64,000 nt of DNA from Tetradesmus obliquus (taxonomy: Eukaryota; Chlorophyta; Chlorophyceae; Sphaeropleales; Scenedesmaceae): positions 4,485,501 to 4,549,500 of the forward strand of contig CP126202.1 of the NCBI GenBank assembly GCA_030272155.1, in the 5' to 3' direction. Below, piece by piece: positions 10,730-21,889 of this stretch (position 1 is its first letter; each line of letters starts with the position of its first letter). The position numbers and the translations under genes were made by a program. The notes under the pieces were generated by a model. It was given only the letters and a program-made list of their open reading frames with translations, was not told the DNA's origin and did no database searches.

Positions 10730-11855
10730 GGGTCAACTGCATGTCACTTGGCTGCTTTTGGACAGCAAGGTTGGCAGCGGCTGCGGCACCACGCATGGAT
10801 CAGGGCACATCAGTGCAACATGTGTTTGCAATTCAATAATGGCGTCACTACGATGAGTTTTAAATCTGTGCACTAATACTAGTAGTCATGCAGCAGCTCA
10901 CTTCATGGTCTGCAGCATGCGCTCTTGCTGCTGCTCGTCCATGCGCACAATGGGCGTCCAGTGGCCTGGCTGCACGTTGTATGAGGGGCGGTACCTGCAG
11001 CACAGCACAGCACATAGCACACAGCAGTGCAGCACACAGCACATCAGGGCACACGCGTGACACAAAACCATGGCACGAACAGCACAGCATATGCTGTTGC
11101 TGCCGACCTGCTGCCGTTGGGTGGGTGCCTTGGCTGCTGTGGCAAACTGAGCAGCAGCTGCAGCAAGCCCTCACATGCCTTGAAGCCCAGCAAGCCCCTG
11201 CACAGGCCCCACTGACCCTATTGCAGCAGCTGCAGCAGGTCCTGCACACTGAGCCTCGCAAGAGCCGCACCTCCCCCGTCCCCCCACTCGCTTGCTGCGC
11301 AGCAACACCCAGATTCAGCAAAACCGCAGCAGCTGCAGCAAGCCCTGCACACTGGAGCCTCTCACCTCTCCCTGTCGGTCCACCTGCCTGGCTGCACTCC
11401 TGCTGCCTGCTCCACCTGCTCAGGCGCAAGCGCACACCTGCAGGCACAACAACAGCGACAGAAGAAGGCACAGGTATGAAAGACGTCAATGCATGACGTG
11501 GAGATCGCGCATGCCTGCCTGCTGCCCATTTGCAAGCACTGCTACACGCAGCTGCTAGTATGCAAAGCAGCTTGGCCAAGCTCCATCCATGGATGTCGGC
11601 AAAGCAACAAACATGCACATCCCTGGTGTCATAGCATGGCCCCCACAGCAATTGGCCATGCACGTCCACCACTGCAACTAAAGAACCACGCCACGAGCGC
11701 ATAGAGTAGCAGCTATAGCGTGGCTGACTTTATGTGATGCTGCTGCTGCTGCCTGCTGCTGCCAGCAGTGGTGTAGGTGGGTGTTCCACCAATTATTGAA
11801 GACGGTTTACATGTTGCCTATGTGGCAACAATGCACACCTCGAGCGCCCGCACAT
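8833..11855 (-). CDS. HMCES: HMCES/SRAP-family abasic-site DNA-protein crosslinking protein
   Basis: SRAP proteins (HMCES, bacterial YedK) shield abasic sites in single-stranded DNA by a thiazolidine crosslink through Cys2. Six exons join without frame loss: 11839-11855, 11366-11437, 10902-10994, 10601-10658, 10003-10195 and 8833-9203 (267 aa). All family landmarks are present: MCGR with Cys2, RPSYNVQPG, MKWGLVPSFTKP, FNARSE (Asn82), GFYEW (Glu112) and LHNRMPV (His169). Protein length is close to that of the plant homologues. The last exon carries a Gln/Glu- and Ala-rich insert before a short tail ending at a TAG. The first coding exon is only 17 bases. The gene is divergent from cpFtsY, with 377 bases between start codons. 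Extra exon copies lie in the introns. Nuclear location is expected but not shown. Confidence 0.93.
9298..9580 (-). repeat. Two echoes of the 5' edge of the last HMCES exon
   Basis: 9298-9386 repeats the acceptor and the codons for GGPEGPLATYTIMTVDA through LHNRM. By hand it differs from the working exon (9203 downwards) at about 11 synonymous and 2 nonsynonymous codons. A more decayed copy lies at about 9455-9580. Both sit in the preceding intron. Confidence 0.85.
9745..9906 (-). repeat. Near-complete echo of HMCES exon 5
   Basis: Repeats the exon from RLLSRQRCVVLTEGFYEW to GLYDVWAG plus a donor. I count 14 base differences in about 150. They leave one amino-acid change (YYV for YFV), so about 12 changed codons are synonymous. 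It lacks the upstream FNARSE codons. Confidence 0.9.
10460..10510 (-). repeat. Echo of the 3' edge of HMCES exon 4
   Basis: The end of the exon (PDHFRM and the following GTGAGG donor) recurs about 130 bases into the next intron. Confidence 0.75.
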
Positions 11856-12232
11856 GATGCCTGAAGTGCTGCTGCTGAAGTTCTTTGCCTCTTAGGTTGC
11901 AAGGTGAGCAGCATGCAGCAAACGTTGAGAGGCAAGAAACGTTTGGTGGGGCAATAAACGTACGTGAAACGTTTTTGGGTGATGTTTTTGTTTATTCAAG
12001 TCACTCCTTGCAGCCTGTCGATTGCTGAGAGCAAGCGCACGTTCATACGAAAGGGTTCACTGACACGCACATGCGGACCAGATCCCCACCAGCAATTGCT
12101 GCCATTGACATTACCTATTCGTAGTAAAAACGTTTTACATTCAGGTCTACACGTGGACGGCTTCTGACATCCGCGTCACTCGGGACTCCTCTCAGCTTCA
12201 ATTGCCCGCGTTTCCTGCCAAAAACAATCGAC
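11856..12232. promoter_or_regulatory. Divergent intergenic region between HMCES and cpFtsY
   Basis: 377 bases separate the two start codons on opposite strands, so this must contain both 5' UTRs and core promoters. No certain TATA box or named operator is recognisable. The position is the only evidence for a shared promoter. Confidence 0.5.
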
Positions 12233-12899
12233 ATGCAGCTACAAAAGATGCAGGCAGGCAATGTCTGCCACAGCCGCAGATGCGCACCAGTAGTAGCCCC
12301 TCACCACAGTACAGCAAGCAGCAGCAGATCCCGGCTGCAGCCAGTGCGAGCTCAGGTAGGCATATGCCAGCTGCATGCCATTTGGAAGATCCTTTCATTC
12401 AGCTGTACGTTCAGCAGCAAGGCCGCATGTAAGGCAGATGCAGCACAAACTGCCCTTGCAGTACGTAGTCATGGTTGCAGGGTGGCAGCAGCAGCACTAT
12501 GCAACGCCACCTGCTTACATAAGCCACCTACTGGCTCTTGCAAGCAGAAAGGCATGCATGTACAGTGCCTCTTTTGCTAGTGCTATGCAATGAATCTATC
12601 CTGCAAGCATGGCATCAATGGCACTTCCTTGCCTGCTCAGCTATGCTGTACACAAGCTGCATACCCAGCCACACCTGGCCATGGGCCATGTTCAGCGCAA
12701 CACCCACTAGTCAATCCATCAATGCAAGCTGTCATGCTGCAAAATGCTTCAAGCATACAGCTACAGCGTGTGTAACCCTGCTGGTGTGCTGCATGTTGTG
12801 CATTTGCTGACTTCGCAGCAGGCTGAGGCCTCTGCGGGGCTGCTGGCCAAGCTGGGCCGTGTCATCAAGGAGAAGGCGGCTGGAGACTACGAGCGGTGC

Positions 12900-12961
<62 letters not shown>

Positions 12962-13476
12962 GATGCTTCCGGGGAACATGCAGCACTAGTGATGAGCTGC
13001 TGTGAGCTGTTTGCCTGGATTGCCTTTGCAGCAGCCGTGAGACAGAATGATGTGCGCATGCAGAGCATGGCAGTTGCACCGAGCTGCTGACAGCACACAC
13101 CCAGGTCTATTCAGCTTCTACACATTGCAGCGACAGTTTGAGGCATCATGGCGGCACATACAGAATTTATGTGGCACGCTGCTGCTGCTTGTGGTGTGCA
13201 GATTCTTCAAGGGCACCAGCAAGACACGGGAGCGCCTGGGGGTGAGTAACGATGTCTGTATGTTATAACAACAAACTGCAACAGCATTTGTAACAAACCT
13301 TGCGGCTGGCGTAGGCGACCGTTTTATGTTGTGCGGTACCTGGCCAGCTGGGGTGCGCAGGAGGATGCTGCTAGCACGTGCTGCGCTGCAAAGGCTGGCA
13401 CTGCATCCAGCTGGTAGATGTGCACTCAATGCTGGCACGTCTCTTCAACTGCTGTACTTGCTGCATCACTCCATGC

Positions 13477-13510
<34 letters not shown>

Positions 13511-14562
13511 CATTAATCAGCTTGTGGAGGAGCTGCTGACCTTCTGGTCACTGGAGGACTATGAGGACACACTGGAAGAGCTGGAGGAGGCACTCATCGT
13601 GAGTACTGTTTCTACCTTTGTGCATGAATTTCACAGCTGGCACGGATAAATGAGTGAATGCTGCAGAGTATTATACAAGGCAGGTGTGAAGATGCGTGCG
13701 GTTTGGTGCCAGGCCAGTTGCACCATTTCTTGTCACTTGGAGGTGTAGAAGGACACATTGGAGGAGCTGGAGGAGGCACTCATCGTGAGTTCACAGTCCA
13801 GGCTGCATGAACTTCACAGTGCTGTGCCCGTGAAGTTCACACCTGGCAGTGTGATGTTGCCTTGTGTCAGACATGCGATGCTGCAAACTAACACACAGGA
13901 CAGTCATGCCGGCATTCTAGCGCCCTCTTCATTCCAGGGCCCATGGTTTAGGGTTTGGTTTTTTACAGTTCGGCATTGCCACCTGAACACAGCAAGCAGC
14001 CTTAGGTGCAGGACAACGCTTGCTCTGGTCACGGGCTTGGGTTGCTCACTGCCACTGCCGCTGCCACTGGTGCTCCTGCCAACACTGCTGCTGCCGCTGC
14101 TGCTGCTGCTGCCGCTGCAGACGGCAGACTTTGGTCCCAAGACAGCGCTCACAATTGTGGATGGCCTTCGTGAGGAGCTCAAAGCAGGCAGCATCAAGAC
14201 AGCAGATGACATGCGGTCAGCATTAAAGCGCCAGATCATTGCGCTGCTGGAGCCGGCTAACAACAGCAGCAGCAGCAGCAGCAGCAGCGGCAAGACTAGT
14301 GAGCTGCAGCTGCAAGGGGAGCCAGCAGTGCTGCTGATTGTGGGTGTGAATGGAGCCGGCAAGACGACAACAATCGGCAAGCTGGCGCACAGGCTGAGCA
14401 AGGAAGGCGCGCGGGTGAGCGAGGGCGGTACATGGTGGCACCAGCAGCGGCAGCAGCACCACCACACATAGCATGTCACAGGCACGTGGGTTGGCATGAT
14501 TGGCAAGCTGGCGCACAGGCTGAGCAAGGAGGGCAGGTGGGCGAGTATGGGGCAGTCAAGGT

Positions 14563-14605
<43 letters not shown>

Positions 14606-14898
14606 CATGCACGTCCCAGGCGTGTAGGTCGGCACGATTGGCAAGCTGGCGCATGCTGAGCAAGGAGGGCAGGTGGGTGAGTGTGTGGCAGTGAGTGCAG
14701 CAGCATGGCAGCAGCAGCAGCAGCACACGCGCATGTAGGTTGCTTCCATAAGTATGGCTGCTCATATCCTCTCCGTTGCTGCTGCTGCTTGCTGCAGGTG
14801 CTGCTTGCTCCTGGCGACACTTGCAGCAGCAGCTGAGCAGCTTGCTGAGTGGGCGCGCCGCTCAGGCACTTTCAAGGAGGCTTGCTTACATATTCTAA

Positions 14899-14930
<32 letters not shown>

Positions 14931-16293
14931 CCCTGTTGCTGCTGCTGCAGGTACTGCTTGCCCCCGGCGACACTTTCCGTGCAGCAGCAGCCGAGCAGCT
15001 AGCAGAGTGGGCCCGCCGATCAGGCGCCAAGATGGGCACTTTCAAGGAGGGTGGGCGGCCGGGTGGTGTGCTGGCTGCTGCCTGCAATGACGCAAAGCAG
15101 CAGAAGGATGTGGATGTTGTCATTTGCGACACAGCGGGGCGGCTGCACACAGCGTATGCGCTCATGGAGGAGCTTGCCAACTGCAGGTGAGTTAATGGCC
15201 TGACAGTATCAGGTCATTGTCATCAATGTAAAGCTTTGCAGTTTGCTGCTTTGAGTGTGATGTCGTGCTTGCCGCCCGGTGGAAGGGGGTGCAGATGCTC
15301 TCTGAGCTGGCGCATGCTGTGCTGCAACGGCAGAAGCGCCGCAGCAGTGCTTCTATGCTGTTTCATCCTTTGGTGTTGCACACACCTTTGTTGACTGAGG
15401 CGGATGCGTGTTGCTGCTATCGCTGCTGCTGCCGCAGGAAGAGCATAGCCAACGTGCTGCCGAAGCAGCCGTGTGAGACGCTGCTGGTGCTGGACGGCAC
15501 CACAGGTGAGGGGCTGATGTGGCTGAGCTCAACATGTTGCAGCAACTTGCACCGCAGCACTGACATGTTGTGCGTGAAAGCAGACGGGTTGCTGCTGCTC
15601 CTGCTGCGTCTGTTGGATGGTGCAGCAGCTCTGCGTCTGTGGTGCTGCCGCTACTGACTTTGTAGATCAAGCCGCTGATCAATGCAATATTTTTACTTGT
15701 GCTGCGGCTGCGGCTGCTGCCTGCGCCAGGCCTCAACATGCTCAACCAGGCGCGAGAGTTCAACGACACAGTGCCACTCTCAGGTACGCTACGCAGCTGC
15801 AGCTGCTGCTACTGCTCAGCAGCAGCCTGCTGCTGTTGATGCTTTGGTAGCTTGCTTGGTGCATACAACGTCTCTCATGTGCCACAGCACTGTTAAGAGC
15901 CAGCAAGACAGCAAAGCAGCAGCAGCAGCGTCGCTTGGCACCCCATTGCCGTTCTTGCCGGCTGCGCGCCTTGCACTGTGCGTGCTGCGCCTACCGGCCA
16001 ATCCCCGCATGCTTCCCTGCTGCGTGTGGGCAGTGTATGACGCAGCCAGGCGTCATCAAAACCAAGCTTGATGGCACGCTTCTGCTGCTGCTGCTGCTGT
16101 TGCTGCTGCCCTTGCAGGCCTCATCCTGACCAAGCTTGATGGCACTGCGCGTGGCGGCGCTGTGGTGAGTGTGGTGGACCAGCTGAAGCTCCCCGTGAAG
16201 TTCATTGGGGTGGGAGAGACGCCCGAGGACCTGCAGCCCTTTGATGCCGTGAATTTTGCCGAGGCGCTGTTCCCCGCAGCAAAGCAGCAGTAA
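12233..16293 (+). CDS. FTSY: Chloroplast SRP receptor cpFtsY (SRP54-type GTPase)
   Basis: The receptor that brings cpSRP54 cargo to the thylakoid Alb3 insertase. Nine exons: 12233-12355, 12819-12895, 13202-13241, 13521-13598, 14121-14414, 14951-15186, 15438-15505, 15730-15783 and 16118-16293; frames close to 381 aa, near the 366 aa of Arabidopsis cpFtsY. Residues 1-41 are Ser/Arg/Ala-rich and look like a chloroplast transit peptide. Then come the N-domain helices (FFKGTSKTRERL, LEELEEALI), G1 NGAGKTT at 183-189, GDTFRAA at 210-216, G3 DTAGR at 264-268, LDGTTGLNML, G4 TKLDG at 328-332 and the closing FIGVGETPEDLQPFD. The long acidic A domain of cytosolic or bacterial FtsY is absent, as in plastid forms. 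Introns hold exon-edge copies. Confidence 0.95.
12901..12960 (+). repeat. (CAG)20 microsatellite in cpFtsY intron 2
   Basis: Sixty bases of pure CAG five bases after the exon 2 donor. Confidence 0.97.
13745..13790 (+). repeat. Echo of the 3' edge of cpFtsY exon 4
   Basis: Codons for DTLEELEEALI and the GTGAGT donor recur about 185 bases after the working exon end at 13598. Confidence 0.85.
14490..14690 (+). repeat. Two echoes of the P-loop exon end of cpFtsY
   Basis: IGKLAHRLSKEG codons with a following donor-like GT recur at about 14490-14540 and 14630-14680, downstream of the working exon end at 14414. The P-loop codons themselves (NGAGKTT) are not repeated. Long (CAG)n tracts lie between copies. 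Confidence 0.82.
14795..14882 (+). repeat. Echo of the 5' edge of cpFtsY exon 6
   Basis: Repeats acceptor, VLLAPGDT and AAAEQLAEWARRSG codons. Eight codons differ from the working exon (14951 on), all synonymous, yet five bases are missing after the GDT codons, so the copy is out of frame. Confidence 0.88.
16050..16082 (+). repeat. Echo of the 5' edge of the last cpFtsY exon
   Basis: A short copy of the acceptor and TKLDGT codons precedes the working exon at 16118. Confidence 0.7.
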
Positions 16294-16335
16294 AGCCGGC
16301 AATGTGTCACACCACAGCGGCAGCAGCAGCAGTGG

Positions 16336-16478
16336 CCGCGTGGTGGACCAGCTGAAGCTGCCAGTGAAGATGTGTTTTTTGGAAGTTCATCGGGGTGGGA
16401 GAGACACCAGAAGACCTGCAGCCCTTCGATGCCGTAAATTTTGCCGAGGCAATGTTCCCCGCAGCACAAAAACAGTAA
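16336..16478 (+). repeat. Second copy of the cpFtsY terminal coding exon, including a stop codon
   Basis: VVDQLKLPVK, FIGVGETPEDLQPFD and a tail AAQKQ with TAA recur 43 bases after the real stop. About 9 synonymous and 3 nonsynonymous codons differ. An insertion of about 14-16 bases after LPVK breaks the frame. Confidence 0.88.
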
Positions 16479-18008
16479 GGGGTGAGGACGGTGCTGTGCA
16501 GCAGCGGTAGCAGCAGCAGCAGCAGCAGCAGTGAGGAGGATGTGCTGCTTGGTGCTTCAGCTGAAGCTGCCGGTCAGGCGAACTTCAAGAAGGAAGTTCC
16601 GGGTACGTGTTTGGTCTGTTGCCAAGCTTCCCTGCACGTGCTGCCAGCAACTGATACTGCACATGTGCTGTAAAACAGGCTTTTGACTGTGGACGATGCA
16701 TGCAGATGTACCTTTGGACCACAGGATCAGCATTGTGCGGCATTGAAGCAGGATGAGCTTTGTCAATGCATTGTTTCTGCGCTGTTTGTGGTGCAGCGCA
16801 CAGCAGTACAGGTGTTGAATCTTGGCATGCAGTGCCAGATGTTAAAGCAGCTGCTGCAGGAGGCTGCTCTGCCTGCTGTGGCATGCTGCAAGTGTAGAAC
16901 ACTACCGCTGGTTGCAGCATATATGCCGCAGCTGCAGTGGGGCTTCAGTTTCAACAATGTACAGATGCTGTGGTGTCATTAGCGTTTTGGCTGCAACAGC
17001 AGTAAAGCAGTATGTTGTTGTTGCTTGCTAGCAGGACGCGCTAGACTGTGCCAGCTTGTTGGCACCTAATCTCTTCATTGACAAGGTATTGACTTTGACT
17101 TGGCGCTGGATTTGGTTGATTGTGCTGGCCAGCGTGGCGATGCAGGCGCTTCAGCGTGGCTTGTGATGAGAAGTTCCTGGCATTGTTCGCACCAGCTTAC
17201 ACATGGAAGCTACGATATCAACGACACGAAAGGTAACACGGGTACTTCATTCCGTAAGAAATGAATGTTTTTGGAGCAGGCAAAGGTCGCATGAGATGCT
17301 GCCTGGCTGGTTAATGTAGGTCCAGTCGACCGCTGGGATTACTCGACGCCAACGGATGTCTAGTGTGTCTCAGCTTTTTTGATTTTCCTATCTAAATTAC
17401 GTTTGAGTGACAGCACATGAGCAAGAGCAACCAGACAATACTTGCAGGACTTGAGGCAGCTTGCAGCTCATTGTCGGCGAGGGGCCTGTAGAAACAGCTT
17501 TTGTGAGGACAGATAAAGTTATAGACAGGGTAACCACAGCGTGAAGAAGGCATTAAGAGACGGATAACCCTGCAGTATATATCGAGATGACTCGCACCTG
17601 CGCTCGGGTCCCTATCCCTCCTGCTTTTTGCAAGAGAAACGCAACTTAATCATTATAGTGGTTATACTTGTGGCATATGCTTGGATAGTTGTGCAAGATC
17701 GCCGCAGCCCGGCTTATTTGTGACAAGTCGCATCATGATACAGTCACCCGAGGCACCCCTGCTTGTCCCTGCAGTATACGCCCAATTACGATCGTCTTGT
17801 CTGACCACATTGATCACTTGTTGTATACCAGATAGTCTTACACACGACACTGTTCTCTTCCACCACGTTCACGTTCGCACCTCGGCTCAGACCCCTCATT
17901 GGGGCTTACACAGCGAGGAAGCCAGATAACATGCATTAGAACCAATCTTAGAATTCATAGGGTATCTGGGTTGGCGTAAAGGCGCCTGTGCTTCGCCAGT
18001 CTGCAGTC
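16479..18008. other. cpFtsY 3' flank and MYB upstream region
   Basis: No convincing gene. 16500-16530 is (CAG)n. The T/G-rich stretch 16.98-17.5 kb could be 3' UTR or spacer; the last several hundred bases before 18009 must include the MYB promoter. Confidence 0.45.
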
Positions 18009-19728
18009 ATGAGCTCAAGCTCGGACGAGCACACGAGTGTGCCCAGTGACTCACGCAAAGGTGCCTGGACTGCAAAGGTCAGTAAGCTTTATCATAAAGG
18101 CTGCACCACGCAGTGGCATGTCGACGTCTTGGTGAGTGTAACCCGCTGAGGCTGTGGCATTGCTGTGAGTTCAGGAGGACCAGTGCCTGCAAGCGCGAGT
18201 TGGAAAGTATGGCACCAAGTCTTGGACTACGATAGCATCCGGAGTGGAGGGCCGCAGTGCCAAGAGCTGTCGCCTCAGGTGCGCCCAGCCTGCTTGCGGA
18301 CATCAGGAGCAGCGCCCTCACAGCCTTCAGCATGCGCCCATCGTGCGGTTTCAGGCCGTGCTCAGTATTGCCGTTTATGTATCTAGTTCTTGCACAGCGG
18401 GGTTCGAACTGAGGCTCGTGATTCTCTGCATTTTGCAGGTGGTACAACCAGCTCTGCCCCGGCGTCAAGCGCACGCCTTTCAGCGAGTGGGAGCAGGCTG
18501 TAATCATCAAGGTAATTTGCTGAAGCTTTATCACTACTTGCATGTGCGGACCGGATCGCATCGCAGGACTGTGTGACCAGGGCTTGCACGGCCGTGTGCG
18601 GGGAATCCTGGCATCTCCGCTTTTCTGGCTGATCCGCGCGCCACGCTGCTTTCCCTATTTCCGCAGGCACAGAAAGTGCACACCAACAAGTGGGCTGCGC
18701 TGGCGAAGCTGCTGAAAGGCCGCACAGACAACGCCATCAAGAACCACTGGAATGCCACTCTGAGCAGGAAGCTGAACAACCCTGCGGAGAACTTCCGCAA
18801 CCAGTACATCGAGCGTAACGTAACGCTTGAGTGGCTGCTGCAGCACCCTGAGCTGGACAGCAGCAATGACATTGAGGAGGCATTGGCTGGCACCTTTGGC
18901 AGCAGCAAGGCTAGCAAGGTGTGTAGGGTTTGGGCAGCACCTTGCAGGGTTTGGGTGGGGAAAGGGGTGGTGTAACAGCAGCCAGGGACACTGAAGCCGC
19001 TAGCAGCAGCAGTAGCGAGCAGCAGCACACACTGTCGATCTGCTGGTGGTGCAGCTGCTCATGCAATGCTCCACTGCTGCCTTACCCAGCCACTCTGTTC
19101 CTACACCTTCTTCACCTGCACACCTACCCCTGCCCCCACTGCAACCACCCTGCTGCTGTCTCTTCCTGCTCACTTCACTCTCTCTTTCCTCTGCTTTTTC
19201 TCACTGCTTTGCTTACTGCTATGTCTTACTGCTCACTTTGCTGTTACCTGCTGCTGCTGCTGCTGCTGCTGCTTCCTATCTCTGCTTCTTCTACTGCTGT
19301 CTCTTCCTGCTCACTTCACTCTCTCTTTCCTGCTGCTTTTCCTCACTGCTTTTGCTACTGCAGCTGGGCCTGGGCGTGATCAAGCCGCTCAAAAAGAAGA
19401 AGCGCCGCTCCACTCCCTCATCCCCCAGCTACAGCCTGAGCCCCAGCCCGCCACCCCCCTGCCGCAGCAGCAAGTCCCAGCGCCACGCAGCAGCACTGGA
19501 AGCCTGCTGCGAGTCCGGGCTCAGCAGCGAAACCGCACCAGCAGCCAGCAAGCGCGCAGCCGTGGCAGCGGCAGCAGCAGCAGCAGCGAATGCGGCTGCA
19601 GCCGCCGGCGGCGGCGGGTGCAGCTACAACCTCAACCAGCAGTATGGCGCGGCTGTAGCTGGCGGGCAGCAGCACAGCGGCTGCTACAGCCCCTGCAGCC
19701 AGACCCGCAGCCCGCCTGCAATGCACGC

Positions 19729-19766
<38 letters not shown>

Positions 19767-21889
19767 TGTTGAGCATGCACTGCACGGGTTGCATGCCAGG
19801 CCCTGGAGGCATGTGCAGCTGCGGAGTGTGGATGGGGCCCCCGCAGCAGCAGCAGCAGCAGCAGCAGCAGTACCACAGCAGTAATGCAGCGCTAGAGCGC
19901 ACCACCACAGCCAGCAGCTACCTCAGCTGTCAAGACGGCCAGCTGTCCAACATGCTGTGGGAGCAGCCGCCCCAGCAGCAGCAGCAGCAGCAGCAGCAGC
20001 TGGGCGGGGACTTTGGCAGCAGCTACGGAGCTCCGCAGGACTTCCATGGCAGCAACTTCCAGGCACTGCCAGTGCAGCAGCAGCAGCAGCAGCAGATGTT
20101 CCTCAAGGCCGAGCCCCAGTTCTCAAGCCCTATGCAGGATGCCATGGTGCACAGCCCAGTAAAGCAGGAGCAGCAGCAGTCGCTGCTGCTGCCACCTGAG
20201 CAGCAGCAGCACTCCAGCAGCAGCATGAGCAGCGGCAGCCCAGTGGGTCTGGCTGCTGGCGTGCCTGACAGGTCACACAGCAGCACCGACCTGCCTGCAG
20301 CAGCAGCAGCAGGCGGCAGTGCTGCTGCTGCGTCCGGCCTGCGCATTCAGACAGACGCTGCTGCAAATACCTGCAGCAGCCTGCTTGCTGGCTTGCCTCC
20401 TGCAGCTAGCAGCAGGACCAGCATCAGCATCTCAGCAGCAGCAGCAGCAGCAGCAGGGCCGCCAGATGCCCAGGCTGGGGGTGGTCCGGCTCCTCACGGA
20501 GCTTGGAAGCCAAACTGCAATCTCACTGGTGGCATGCATTTGCCGCCCAGTGACTGCCTGGGTCCCTTGGGTATCAGGCCACTGGGTCAAGGCAAGATAT
20601 TAAGCCCTGCTGCTTATGACATGATGGTGGCTGGAGTGTCTAGGCCTGGGATGGAGGTGCAGCTTCGCTCAGAGAACGGCTCTGTGCATGCAGCAGCAGC
20701 AGCAGCAGCAGGGGAGCGGGGCCAGGTACAGGGTGCATCGCTGCAGCAGCACCACTCAGTGCCACCTCCGAGCATGATGAGTGCAGTGCCAAACATGATG
20801 GGCAGCGGCAGCAGCAGGGGCCTGAGCCCGCACCACCCCCTCGGCCGTAGCCACAGCTACAGCTGCGGGCCCAGCCACTATGATGGCAGCAGCAACAGCT
20901 TCAACCCTCCGTCTGGGCTGCCGCACTTCAGCAGCAGCGGCGGCTGCTACCCTGGTAGTGAGTTTGGCCCTAACGGGCCCGGCAGCAGCAGCAGCATGGG
21001 CGGCCCGGGAGGGTCTAGCCACCACATGGGGGTTCAGGGTTCAGGCTGTGGGCCTGAACCCTTAGGTCCTTATTCCTCATCAGGGCTTGGATCATTCCCA
21101 AATGCTTCTTTGATGGGGTCTGAGGCAGCAGCATATGCAGCCAGCAATGCAGCATGTGCCCGCGCAGGCACCGGCCGCAGCAACATGGACCTTCCTCCTG
21201 TCTCTCGCTGCCACAGCACGCCCTCACCTTACAATAATGCAGGCGGCGGCAGCAGCGGCGGCGGCTACCCGCAAGCGCCCTGGCAGCAGCAGCAGCAGCA
21301 GATGGGCCTGCCGCCTCGCAGCAGCTACCCAATGAGTGCAGGTGGCAGCTATGAGTCTAACATGGCTGGCTTGCCTCCTTCAGGCCACAGCCACATCCGG
21401 CATCACAGCTACGGCGGCGCACACAACCCTGCTGCTGCTGTACCCTACGGCAGCAGCAGCGCTGACCCGCTGCTCAACATGCCAGCCTCCCTGCTGGCTG
21501 ACGCGCCAGCTACAGTCATGCTGCAGCAAGCTGTAGCATCTGGCGCTGCTGCTGCTGCTGCTGCTGGCGGCAGCAGCAGCAGTGATCTGCACATGGGGCT
21601 GCTGAAGGACATGTCAGCAGCAGGGCCGCATCTTCCTCACTTCCAGCAGCAGCAGCATCTGGCGCATGCGCACACTGCGCCGGCGCTCAGCAGCTTGGGG
21701 GGTCCTGCAGATCACCTGCAGCAGCAGCAGCAGCAGCGCTCGGCGACGCCACCGTTGGCAGCATGGGACGCTGTGGGAGAGACGCTGAGCACTGCCTTTG
21801 GCGATGCAGGGGATGACAGTTTGGTCTGGAATAACTTTGACCTACCAGACCTGAAGGAGAATGACGTTGAGGCGCTGCTCATGCTGTGA
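18009..21889 (+). CDS. R2R3-MYB transcription factor with very long Gln/Ser-rich tail
   Basis: Five exons, 18009-18077, 18175-18278, 18439-18511, 18667-18918 and 19364-21889, close in frame to 1007 aa. R2 runs from KGAWTAKEDQ to WYNQLCP, with the three regularly spaced Trp. R3 has Phe in place of the first Trp (TPFSEWEQAVI), then KWAALAKLL and the recognition-helix segment GRTDNAIKNHWNATLSRK, most like plant subgroup-22 MYBs (MYB44/73/77 type). A basic KKKKRR run at the start of the last exon may be a nuclear signal. The remaining 840 or so residues are Gln-, Ser-, Gly- and Ala-rich with many CAG-coded poly-Gln runs. The C terminus is acidic and hydrophobic (SLVWNNFDLPDLKENDVEALL), a plausible activation domain. 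Target genes cannot be told. Confidence 0.93.

Noticed and set aside
18395-18420. GGTTCGAACTGAGG, also T-loop-like
   Set aside because: Lies in a MYB intron with no clover-leaf partners.
19418-21332. Long open frames antisense to the MYB tail and in other frames
   Set aside because: CAG/CTG-rich DNA is open in all frames as poly-Gln, poly-Ala, poly-Ser, poly-Leu or poly-Cys; these are shadows of the spliced MYB exon.
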